NCBI RefSeq assembly: GCF_018143015.1
Contig: NC_054758.1
Coordinates: 22,181,001-22,245,000 of the forward strand
Direction of reading: 5' to 3'
Length of the DNA stretch: 64,000 bases
DNA from: Lytechinus variegatus
Lineage: Eukaryota > Echinodermata > Echinoidea > Temnopleuroida > Toxopneustidae
Positions within the stretch are counted from its first letter, which is position 1. Every line of letters starts with the position of its first letter. The translations under genes were made by a program, and so were the position numbers. The notes under the pieces are model-generated. The model was not told the DNA's origin. It worked only from the letters and a program-made list of their open reading frames with translations, and made no database searches. Positions 11,220 to 22,300 of this stretch are shown piece after piece.

Positions 11220-11449
11220 TGTAATAAAATAAAAATATGAAGTGGGGATATGACATCATTTGCTCGTTGAAAATTCATGAAGACAAGCATAGAATATTTC
11301 ACCAAAAACATTGCAAATCGTTAATGTTAGTATGTCAGAGGTTTGTCATTCCTTGTCCAATTTTGAGAAAATCTTTTGTTTTTTGTTGGTCTTTGTCTTT
11401 GTTAAAATCATATTACTTTCAATCAGGCCAGGGGTGCATACCCCTTTAA
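11220..11449. mobile_element. Right half of TTAA-flanked MITE
   Basis: It ends GCATACCCCT|TTAA, with internal GGGGATATGACATCATTTGC matching the cores of the related elements at 17234 and 40086. The left arm is missing or too diverged to see. Confidence 0.55.
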
Positions 11450-11773
11450 CTAGATATTTTCATGTAAAAACCTGTGATCTAAGATAAAAAATTGTGGCCT
11501 AGAAATCAAATCAGATTAACCCCATGCACTTGAATATGCATGCAAACAGTTGTACTAAAAAATTAGTGACCCCCAGTGCACAATGCACTCCTTCAGTGTT
11601 GAATGTAAACAACATAACTACAGTGTTCGGTGAGCCTAGAGAAACAAACTTTATTGAATGTAATTTATCACCTGACTTCACATGTCATATCTAAAACATG
11701 GCAGAACTGAACATTTTAGATATGTTCCTTTTCGGTGGGATTCAATAACTTTTTAGCACCACTGTAATAATAA
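11450..11773. other. Non-coding; possible TA-flanked MITE at ~11628-11768
   Basis: CTACAGTGTTCGG near 11629 and TTTTTAGCACCACTGTAA near 11750-11768 could be the ends of a short Tc1/mariner-like element, but the arms match poorly. Confidence 0.3.
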
Positions 11774-11860
11774 TAATAATAGCAGGGCCCACTGGAAGAA
11801 TAGTTTTGGGAACTGAAGTGGCTAACCTTGGTAAATATACCGTTAATATTATTACACCAG
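11774..11860 (+). mobile_element. SINE/LINE 3' tail fragment
   Basis: CAGGGCCCACTGGAAGAATAG...GAACTGAAGTGGCTAACC...GGTAAATATACCGTTA, ending in ATTATTA. It matches the tail at 47812-47880. Only the tail is present. Confidence 0.6.
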
Positions 11861-12230
11861 CCAAGTTTAAAATTATCTCAAATGGTTCTGCAGTTATAGC
11901 GAAAACTAGATATTTTCAGATTTTATGAAGGGTGACACAACACTTGCTCCTGTGGCAATTGTTCCGGGATTGATTTAGGCTAGGATATAGGGCAAGGCTT
12001 ACACTAGAGTTTTATGTTAGGTTTAGAGTAGGGTATACTAGAAGTATTCAGGGGAGCAATTGTTGCAAGAGCAAACGTCATGAAACTGTAGCTGTATAGA
12101 GAGCTCTGTGACCTTTGACTCTAAAATCTGAATGTGTGTTTGGACAAGTTGATCTGTGAAATAATTTTTCTTAGTTTATAGCTTTTCACAGGAACAACAA
12201 CCGGACAGACAGATGAATAACCTGAAGATA
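11861..12230. other. Non-coding stretch
   Basis: No ORF, repeat or RNA gene recognised. Confidence 0.4.
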
Positions 12231-12472
12231 GGCCCGTATTCTGAACTCAGGTTTAAATTAAACCATGGTTTAAAGTTGTGGTTTAACTATGGATAGCCAA
12301 TAGGGGCACAAATCCCTGACAGTACGTATCTAATTCATTCATTCATATGACACCCAAATTGTCTGGGAATGATAACTCAAGTAATTTTCATCTTTATGAC
12401 AGCAAAAAGAAACAAATTATAGCACAGACTTAGACAATGGTCTAAGTTAAACCTGACTTCAGAATACGGGCC
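12231..12472. mobile_element. CCCGTATTCTGAA-ended MITE, copy 1
   Basis: The ends are exact complements for the first 15 bases, GGCCCGTATTCTGAA and TTCAGAATACGGGCC. The subterminal GGTTTAAATTAAACC matches TCTAAGTTAAACCTG. About 242 bp with no ORF. Relatives: 51011-51300, and a right half ending near 40644. Confidence 0.8.
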
Positions 12473-13416
12473 ATGATGTATACAACACACTATCTGTACA
12501 GCCAACCAATGATTCATCAATAAATGCCAATCGGAATTTAATAGCTTTTGCATGTGTGTACTGGGATAAAAAAATATTCTTGCTAATTTGAGGAGAAAAA
12601 ATCTGATTGAGAGCCCCCCCCCCCAAGATAAAAAACCTTTCACAAACGTCCCCAATGTGTCACTATACCAGTAAGGTTCCACAATATCCAAAGTATATGT
12701 AGGGCCTAATAAATGAATAGGGCCTTGAAAGGAATGTCTTATGTCTCGTGTTAGTGATTAACATTGAGACGCATTATAATTAAATTATCTGCAAACATAT
12801 CTTATTCATCCATTTAATTTAAAGCCTGTGTATAGCTTTGGTAAAGGGTTAATAATGTGATTGATAATCGAATATCATCTAATATGACAGTCTTACTGAA
12901 GCGTAGAGACCGTTAGATATTTTTCCAACTGCCACTTCTCTAAGAAAAATTCAAATATTCAAATCTTGGATATATAGCGCCCTCTCTCGGCGATGCTTGT
13001 TTTAAATTAAAAAAATGGGCATTCAAGCACTTATCTTATAAATTTAGTGATTAGATATCCAAAAGTTACAGACAAAGAACATAACTTGAAAGTTTCAGCA
13101 GATTCCATGATTTGGAATAGGATTTAATTGAAAGACAAAAACACACAGATATTTTAATTTTATCGGGTGACCCGATCAAGTTAAATTTCCATGTAAAATC
13201 GCAAAATTTATCCTGTAAAACACATTTTCATTTCATATCCTCCACATCATAACTGTTATAGGGCATATCCATTCATATTAGCTAGCAATGAATTGGAATA
13301 GTGATAGGTGCATTTTGGTGGATTTACCAAAACTATACACAAGCTTTAACAAAATACCTCTTTATCAATAATGTAATATCTGACGCAATTATCTAACAAG
13401 TGGAATGCCTCTGGCC
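12473..13416. other. Non-coding stretch
   Basis: A C10 run lies near 12615. Otherwise nothing is recognised. Confidence 0.4.
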
Positions 13417-14495
13417 GTCTCACCTGCATCACGCAGTTCAATATAGCAGCAGTGCTGACTTTGAATACTACTCTAACTCGCACAAGATGTTCAGTGATAC
13501 ATGGTTACACTTATGTCCACTTTTTATGAACTAGACCAATAAACTTACAGAGATATGATGGTTATCCAACAAAAAAACCCAACATGGCCAAAGTTCATTG
13601 ACCTTACATGACCTTTGACCTTGATCATGTGACCTGAAACTCGAACAGGATGTTCAGTGATACTTGATTGCTCTTATGTACAAGTTTCATGAATCAGCTC
13701 CATAAACTTTCAAAGTTATGATGGTAATTCAACAGATACACCCAATTCGGCCAAAGTTCATTGACCTTTGACCTTGGTCATGTGACCTGAAATGCGCACA
13801 GGATGTTCAGTGATACTTGATTACTCTAATGTCCAAGTTTAATGAACTAGACCAATAAACTTTCAAAGTTATGATGGTAATTCAATAGATACCCCCGATT
13901 CGGCCAAAGTTCATTGACCCTAAATGACCTTTGACCTTAATCATGAGACCTGAAACTTGCACAAAATGTTCAGTGATGCTTGATTACTATTATGTCCAAG
14001 TTTCATGAATCAGATCCATAAACGTTCAAAGTTATGATGGGAATTCAACAGATATCCCCAATTCGGCCAAAGTTCATTGACCCTAAATGACCTTTGACCT
14101 TGGTCATGTGACGTGAAACTCATGCAGGATGTTCAGTGATACTTGATTAATCTTATGTCCAAGTTTCATGAACTAGGTCCATATATTTTCTAAGTTATGA
14201 TGACATTTCAAAAACTTAACCTCAGGTTAAGATTTCGATGTTGATTCCTCCAACATGGTCTAAGTTCATTGACCCTAAATGACCTTTGACCTTGGTCATG
14301 TGACATGAAACTCTAATAGGATGTTCAGTAATACTTGATTAACCTTATGGCCAAGTTTTATTAACTAGGTCCATATACTTTCTAAGTTATGACGTCATTT
14401 CAAAAACTTAACCTCAGGTTAAGATTTGATGTTGACGCCGCCGCCGCCGTCGGAAAAGCGGCGCCTATAGTCTCACTTTGCTTCGCAGGTGAGAC
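13417..14495. mobile_element. TIR element carrying six tandem ~160-bp repeats with DR1-like sites
   Basis: Terminal inverted repeats are GTCTCACCTGC (13417-13427) and GCAGGTGAGAC (14485-14495). Six repeat units each begin near GATGTTCAGTGATAC (13484, 13648, 13801, 13965, 14128, 14320). Five contain TGACCTTTGACC, usually followed by TTGGTCATGTGACC. The right end has a GCC-rich block near 14437-14463. No ORF. Non-autonomous; superfamily not assigned. Confidence 0.8.
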
Positions 14496-15111
14496 AAAAA
14501 TCGATTTAAAAGTGAGAACAATAATTTTCATAATTTGTCATAACTTTTGGAAATGTACCTAATTCAGCACATGATAATAAATTAGTGATATGACAGACAA
14601 TCCATGCAAGGACCCTTTCATTCAATGAACCCCTGGTAGAATCAATAAATAAAACACTTATCTAAACTCTTGTGTGGCATTCAAAATAATTTATTGCGAG
14701 GACACTTGTGAAAACTGATATGCCAGAGCCCATTATGTTCAAACATCATACCCAGGGTGCATTTGCATGAACCCTGTTAAATAAGTGGAAACTGCCAATA
14801 GCCAATCAAAATTCAGGATTCCATGGCAGTTACCAATGCTGGCAGTATTACCGATGATTCAGACAACCTGATATACAGACAACAGCCAAGATTACCCAGC
14901 ATTCAATACCACTTTTTAGCAATGGCTTTGTGGGCTAAGAATTATATCACTCTGCATAACTCACCGTCAGAACAGGAAAGTATTAAAATTACATTTTGAA
15001 TTTTTGCCTTCAGATTCTTATTGCCATGAAAGGAAATTAAGATTGTGTCTCAGTTGAATATGAGCCAACATTCATTTAGTTCCCTTGTCTAGAGATTAAA
15101 CCTTTGCATAA
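14496..15111. other. Non-coding stretch
   Basis: No gene or repeat recognised. Confidence 0.4.
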
Positions 15112-15297
15112 GGGCAATTCCATAAAACGATCAAATCTTTTTGTACGTCCAACCCCCATTTTTCTTAAGTCTTACTTCACTTCATAAACTGACGAAGAAC
15201 ATTACAGACTGTCAAAAGAAGAAGAAATCGGAGACAGAAAGTTTCATGAAGGTCCAACATATAGGGGGTCGGACATACATATTTTATTGAATTGCCC
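15112..15297. mobile_element. GGGCAATTCCATAAAA-ended MITE
   Basis: The left end GGGCAATTCCATAAAA pairs with ATTTTATTGAATTGCCC at the right. Inner blocks TACGTCCAACCCCC and GGGGGTCGGACATAC are also complementary. About 186 bp. The 61-codon - strand frame over it is incidental. Confidence 0.75.
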
Positions 15298-16372
15298 ATA
15301 TATATTAGACCTTTGTGAACTTTGACCTTTGAAAATGTACCTGTCAAAGGTACTGTATGCATCTTAATACAGTGTATTAAAAGAGGTCATATCAAACAAA
15401 TACTGGAAATATAGGTAACTTTGCCAATGTCAAACCTCTTACAACCACCAAAACCTGTATGACTTCAGACGATTTCGACTTACAGAAAATTGGTAACACA
15501 AGTATTGCATAATCTGGTCTCAAAAGTTGCTTTGACTTGGGCAATTATGTCACTTATAGAATGTTAATGCATGCAGAATTGACTGAAGTTATAGAGTAGA
15601 TGCTGAATACAAGTATATCAAGCATGGTCCCATATATTGATAGTTTTGTCTACCACGAGACTTCAAATAAAGTGAGCAACATGTGAGCTGTTGAACATTT
15701 CATAAAACTTTCACTCAGTTTTGAGTGACTTCACGAACAGCTTGCCTTTTTCTGAGCTAAATCCACACCATTGGAAACTTGGTGCACATAATTTACCCCA
15801 AGAAAGCATCACCAGTCATTTGTAAAAGCGATCATAACTCACACACAGCTTAAATTACGCACAGGCTTGCTCTTAAATTGTTGGTGAACGGAGAAGCAAG
15901 TAGGAGGGTACCAGCCCCCACTCGAATGTAGCTCGGAATTCCAGGGGGTGATGCAAAACTGTTCTTTTTTTAATTATGTACCTTGTTGAATATGTTAAGA
16001 TCTCTGTTTACATACATATTTCTTGTTTGTATATATACATATTTATATCTAAAGGAACTTGCTGGGTTAGCGCCATGAGCGTCTTTGGAAACAGTGTGTG
16101 AACTCAGTAAGATATCACTATTATTCATGAATCACTCATTAGGTATTAAAAGTATCTACGGATGAATCAATCCAAGTCAAATATTTTGGGATCACAGGTT
16201 TCTGTCAAAGTTCACAAAAATTTGCCTTAGATGAGTTACAGAAATAACGGCTATCTGCTTATTCAGGTCTAGAAAAACACTTCAACTTTGATGACGGTGC
16301 AACTTAGGTGGAAAATTGACTTGAGCAGAGTTCACCGTTTTCTTTTTTTATTTCTCTTTGAAGAACATCATG
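15298..16372. other. Non-coding stretch
   Basis: No supported gene. A TTAGCGCCATGAGCG string near 16066 may be part of a decayed SINE/LINE tail. Confidence 0.4.
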
Positions 16373-16607
16373 CACTGTAAAAACTGTGGTGTTAAAACTG
16401 ATACCAATTGGTGTTAATAGAGGATCACACCCTGAGGTGTTAAATTACACCCTAGAGTTTAAACGTAACACCAGAGAGTGTACATGTAACAACAAAAGGT
16501 GTTGTAATAACACCTATAGGTGTAAAACTAAAACTAATTTAACAATGGTGTAAAATAACTGGTGTGGTCCTCTATGAACACCGGTTAACACCACAGATTT
16601 TGCTGTG
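16373..16607. mobile_element. GGTGT-rich MITE, copy 2 (reverse orientation)
   Basis: CACTGTAAAAACTGTGGTG at the left and GATTTTGCTGTG at the right. The internal order is the reverse complement of copy 1. Confidence 0.8.
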
Positions 16608-16794
16608 TGGGTAGATGATGAATGGTCAGGGAAATGTCTCTAATTGTCTGTGGAAAATGACATCATCAGGTACTAGCTCTTACGCGTGTCCTCTTTAATT
16701 CAATCAATATAAAGCTTCCAGCTATATACACGTCCTGAAATGAAAGAAAATGAAATAGAACAAGGATGGTTATTAGAATCTTTGTTTGTCCTAC
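16608..16794. other. Non-coding stretch
   Basis: Nothing recognised. Confidence 0.4.
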
Positions 16795-17175
16795 TTTCCC
16801 TACCTAATCAATTACTTTGGTCCTGTAATATTTTTGTAGATTAAAAACTGAATACGGAGAGTAAAACCAAAATAATACTAATGAAATTAAAATCATCAAA
16901 CACACTGAATATATTCATTAATAATGACCTGATTTAAAAGGGTAAAGTATATATCGGCATTGTGATAGATGAAAACCTGAAGTGGAATGTATATTTAAGA
17001 GAATTATGTAAATCGATTATCTATAAGATCCACTCTTTAGGCAAGTTGAGTAAATTCTTGAGTTCACATGTACTAAAATAAATGTATAATTTAGCCCTGT
17101 ATAGACTATGCAGTCTCTGTTTGGGGCAACTGTCCACCAGCCTACAAATTGCCCCTAAATATGGTAGAAGAAAAA
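16795..17175 (+). pseudogene. LINE reverse-transcriptase fragment
   Basis: Readable blocks are GIVIDENLKWNVYLRELCKS and KIHSLGKLSKFLSSHVLK, the connection region after the RT catalytic core of many LINEs (LGVxIDxxLxWxxHI). Stops and indels are present. No ends were found. Confidence 0.7.
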
Positions 17176-17233
17176 AAAAGTTGTTTTTCATGACCACTCT
17201 ACTCATTCATGTACATGATACATCTATTATCAA

Positions 17234-17792
17234 AGGGGTACATACTCTAAGCTGAACATTATATGATTTGAACAGATAAAGAAAAATCAAACAAAACACT
17301 AAAAACTTCATCAAAATCCGACATGGAATAGCTAAGTTATGACATTTAAAAGATTTGTATCAGTTTGGTGAAATAGTTTTATTCATGTCTTCATGAATAT
17401 TCAATGAGCAAAGTGATGATGCCAAATCCCCAATTGTTCTTTGTATTTCATCATATGAAATCATGTTTATTCAAATTTTGTTTGAACTATAAGAATGGAT
17501 CGACAATTGATTTAATGCATCAGAAATTCATTCCTGCAACTTATTTACGAAAATACATATGATTTTATATAGGCGTAATAAAAATATTTAAAAAGGGAAA
17601 AGCGGGGATATGACATCATAAGCCCATCTAATGAATATTTAAAACAATGATTGTTTTCACCAAATATTAATACTAAACTCTGAAATTTATTAACTTCGTT
17701 ATTTGTATTCAGATGTTGATAATCACTTTGCTCAGTGAATTTCACTCTTAGATTCATTCAGATATAATTATTTTCAACCGGGAGTACTCCCT
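17234..17792. mobile_element. TTAA-flanked MITE (~559 bp)
   Basis: The left end AGGGGTACATACTC follows TCAA (a TTAA with one change). The right end GGGAGTACTCCCT precedes TTAA. The interior holds ATCAAAATCCGACATGG...AAGTTATGACATTT and GATGATGCCAAATCCCC, shared with 23872, 40086 and 57271. TTAA targets suggest piggyBac-type mobilisation. Confidence 0.7.
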
Positions 17793-17796
17793 TTAA

Positions 17797-18272
17797 GTGG
17801 AGTTGGAGAGACTTGATTGGTCAATTGTATGTTCCCAGGTACAAGGCGATGCATTTATTTCAAACATATTTGCCCAGCTGAAGAGTTAAAAATAGCTTTT
17901 AGTAGTCATCTCACGAGCCCTTTGAGCCCTTTTTCCCCCATGTAATGATGATTAAAAAACATGTTTATTATTTGGAGCCTTTGAGCATTTTTCTTGTCAT
18001 AAACATGGACTTGATTTATTTGAATCATTTCAACAAGCAATGATGTATTTTGGCCAGATATAGAATTTACATTGGATTTGTGAATGAAACACATTTTTGC
18101 AAATTTTTGACACACAATTACAAAGAAAATGTATGACTTTAAAAACCCGATCTGGGGATTGCAAATGTGGTCTAAAAGTTGCAAACTTCTCACGTTGGGG
18201 AGTTACCGTGAAAAATGTTCAGGTAGCCATTATGATCCCCCCCTCCCCCTGGACTGATTAGTTTAAGCTTTC
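17797..18272. other. Non-coding stretch
   Basis: The short - strand frame 17906-18193 has no recognisable domain. A C-rich run lies near 18237-18250. Confidence 0.4.
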
Positions 18273-18390
18273 CACATAAATGAGCTACAGCTGGGCTAAT
18301 AATATCCAAGTCCTTTGGAAGCGCATAGAGACATTATTCATGTGATATGCGCTATACAAGAACTGTATACCATTATTATTATTATTATGA
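18273..18390 (+). mobile_element. SINE 3' fragment
   Basis: AGCTACAGCTGGGCTAATAAT, then GAAGCGCATAGAGAC...ATGCGCTATACAAG and a final (ATT)n, the body-to-tail part of the family A SINE type. The head is missing. Confidence 0.7.
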
Positions 18391-18407
18391 ATAAAAGGAA
18401 ATCTATA

Positions 18408-19225
18408 CAGTGCGTCCCAGAAAAAACGAAACCGAGATTTAGCGACCATTTATCATTACTTAATCATAAATAAAATAAACAAATGACCTACCAATTTAAA
18501 GCTTAGAATCTCCTCTTTCATCTGAAATTACTTAGATTATTTCTCATTCACGCATGAGTGAGCAAAGACAATTTGAAGAAAGGATATTAAAAAACGCATT
18601 TGGCGGGGGTATCTGGGTTTCAAAAAGAAAACCACATTTCTGAAAAGTTCAATATCTGTTCTTTAATTTGATACCTAAATTACAGAAAATGGTCAAGAAA
18701 TAAGAAAGTTCTGGTCATTTGAAATAAGGCTTGAATTTCAATAATTTCATAAAATGGAGAGGTTCTCCAGGCTGGCGTTCAAACTCACTCGACACTCCGT
18801 TTTGTTGACGATCAGCCATGCGTTAAATCTTTTGTTCACCATGCTATAGCTTCTGTGAGAAACCGGTGAAACACGTTTATCTCATGAAATTTTGGAAATA
18901 CAAGCCTTATTTCAAATGACCAGAACTTTTTTATTTCTTGACCATTTTCTGTAATTGAGGTACCAAATTAAAGAGCAGATATTGAACCTTTCAGAAATGT
19001 GGTTTTCTTTTTGAAACCCAGATACCCCCGCCAAATGAGTTTCTGGTATCCTTTCTTCAAATTGTTTTTGCTCCCTCATGCGTGAAGAAAAAATAACCTA
19101 AGTAATATCAGATGAAAGAGGAGATTCTAAGCTTTAAATTGATAGGTAATTTGTCTATTATATTTATGATTAAGTTATGATAAATGATCGATAAATCTCG
19201 GTTTCGTTTTTTCTGGGACGCACTG
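18408..19225. mobile_element. Tc1/mariner-type foldback element with ~330-bp inverted repeats
   Basis: CAGTGCGTCCCAGAAAAAAC at the left, its complement at the right, and TA on both sides (18406-7, 19226-7). Arms of about 330 bp (18408-18740 and 18895-19225) are near-identical and flank a unique centre of about 150 bp. The CAGTG...TA ends and target are typical of the Tc1/mariner superfamily. No transposase frame. Confidence 0.85.
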
Positions 19226-19329
19226 TATATTGAAAATGGCTTCATGAAATTGAAACAAAAATCCCCTTCTGACTGCCCACTAGTGTTACACCACTTACCT
19301 ACAAATTCTAAGTTGTTGCAAAACAATCA

Positions 19330-22300
19330 TCAATCCTCATCATCAGGGGGAATTCCCAATTCTGCATCTGTCCACTTGGAAGGATCTGGATACTCAAAAT
19401 GACCCTGAAATAAAAAAAAACAAAATATCAAGCCAGCCTTAATTGACAATGTTACACAAAATATGCATGCATGAAGATTACAAAATTATTCATGTAGGCA
19501 ACAATTTCATAAATAGTAAAAACAATGTTAACTCATATCGTAACTATTGCTGAAGGCAATGATACCAACCTCAACTATCTTGCAGTCCTTGAAATTCCCC
19601 TACATTTAATTCTGAAGGGGGCTAGGGACATTTCTTGCTTTACGCTAGAATTTCTAATACAATACATGTACTGCAGTAACAGACTGATTTCTTGTCATAT
19701 TTTTTCTTCAAACATACATGTACATCATAATGCATGTATTTATTCTGTCAAACAGATTACTTTCCATTATCTGTAAAAGCATATTTTATAATTTTATAAT
19801 ATTTTGGTTTGGATAAACCCTATCTAAACTGGGCTATTTCGGACCAGAATATACTGAAGGGAGTAATTATGACCCCCCCCTCTGATGTCCGCCGATGATT
19901 GTGCGATCGCCGCTAAAATTTTCAGGCGCGTACAGCTGCATGTAAACTACAAGACTGTATAGTAAAATTTTCAAAAATTGTTTATATTTTTTTATCAATT
20001 AATTATGCAAATAAGCTTATGAAATTTGCCCTAAATTTGTTTTTTGTATATGTTTTTGCCTTTAACTCAATTTATATAGCTATTAGAATGCTAATTCTGG
20101 GAGTATCCATAATTACATTAAAAGACAAATATCTACCAAAAAATTGCAAAAATACAATCAATTTCTCATTTGTATTTCTCTGTTTTTTCAAACCTTTGTT
20201 TTATATTGTTTTTTCCGATGAACTTTGTCAGGGACCCTATTAAATAGTATAAAATAAATCCATTTAACCCTAAATAGACTGGGCTATTTCGACACCTAAG
20301 GAGACTGGGGGGGTGATTCAGCCCCCCTTTATGATCTCGGCCGTCGATCGCGACGAAAATTGGCACACACGTTACCCATGGCATTATCTCATGTCTCATT
20401 AATTATGCTAATTTATGCGTAAAATCATAAGTTTGCTCTTATTAATAAAATAATGCCCCTGAAATGCTAATTTTTGTTTCACATACTCTAGATAGGCATC
20501 TGATCAAATTGATTAAAAAAAATCACATTTTTTTGACCATAAACAAGAAAAAATTAATTGATTTTAAGCAGTAAAAGGAAAAATAATGATACATCTATGA
20601 ATTTTGGCTAAGAACATTATTTGCATTGGATTTGTACACAAATTCACGTTTTTGAGTAATTTGGGTCTGCATGCACTTATGAAATGTTGCATAATTTTGG
20701 AACCGCTTACCCGGGGGTCACAATTATGGTTTCAAAAGTTGCGCGAGACTTGAAAGTAAAAAGTCAGCGAGCGACGTGGTCAAAAAAATTTGCGCGGCAG
20801 ATTTATCGCGAAAAATGTCGAGGGGGGGGGCTGATTCAGCCCCCCCAGTCTTTTTAGGGTTAAACCAATTAAAGTAAAAATAATCATACATTTATGATTT
20901 CTGGTTGAAAAACACAATTTGCATTGACTTTGTACACAAAATCACGTTTTTGAGCAATTTCGGGTCTGACATGTACATGTACAAAATGATGCATAATTTC
21001 AGAACCGTGTACCTGGGCGTCGCAAACTTGGTCTCAAATGGTGTGCAAGACTTGAAAGTAAAAAGTCAGAGAGTGGCGCGGTTAAAAATTTTCATGCGAC
21101 GGCGTAGTGACGAAATTTGTTGAGGGGGATTAAATTGACCCCCACCCCAATTTACTTAGGAATTCTGGAATTGTCACAAAATTCTTTAAAAACTTACAAA
21201 AACATCAGCAGGCTCGTGGTAGAATCTCCATAGTATCCAAAACCACATGGCTGAGACGACGGCCATTCCCTGAATCTGTCTGGTCCTAGAGGGCGCTGTT
21301 GCACCACGGTAGACAGCACTGCCACTGAGTAAATAAATAGAAAATAAATGCTTTCAACATGATCCAATCAAACACTGCAGAACTGCAAACATAGACTGAG
21401 TGTAACATAAAATGAATTTCAGAGTCAAGAAAGAGGTAAATATTCTTCATTTTCTTGATAAATTCCAAATAAATAATAACAATTTACGGGAAATACAGTA
21501 TGGAAAGGTGTTGATTTCATGGATTTAAAGATGCAAAATGACACTGAGAAGACCTTGAGGGTGTTCAGGTAGATGTACAATGTAGCTTAGTGTAGCGGTA
21601 TAGAAGTGGAGTGGAGCCTACACAAACATCACTTGAGGTAATGTCATGCCACAGCAGTCAATCACAACATCACCGCAACACACTCAACAGTACAAGAATA
21701 CATGTAGTCAATCACCGCAACAGAGACCGATCACATCAACAGCGCAATCATCATGACTCACTAAAATAAATACAAATTACGTCCTTAAAATTGCATTATC
21801 TTTGCTGTATTTCCAAAACACGAGAATAATAAGTTCAGATTGAGATTCAGGAAGCGAGGTCCCCGAAAATGCACTAAAAATGAAGAAATCTGTGGTCTTG
21901 TTTTTCCCAGTTTGCAAATTTTATTTTCTTGCCCATTTATTTTAGGTTCGTATGTTAAAAAACCAAACCAGATTTTTTTTCTTTATCGCAGGCACGGCAA
22001 TATCGGACTTGGCAGTTGTTTGGAAGTTGTGAGAGTGATCCCACTCCCAGAGCAGATGAGAGCAAATCGCTCGTCAATCAATTGTATTTTTCCCCCTTTT
22101 CAGCAGCTATAAAAACAGGAAATCAAGAAAATTAATGCGGCAATAAAGAAGGGGTATGGGAGCAGACGAAAAACATCACTTTTTTATATTTTTAGACAAT
22201 TTTTGAAAACCAAAAAAATTTCATGCGGCAACCAGGCCAGGCCCAGCGGCCAAAATAGACTCTTGCGAGGACGATCAACTCTTTCTTTTTTCTTACTTGT

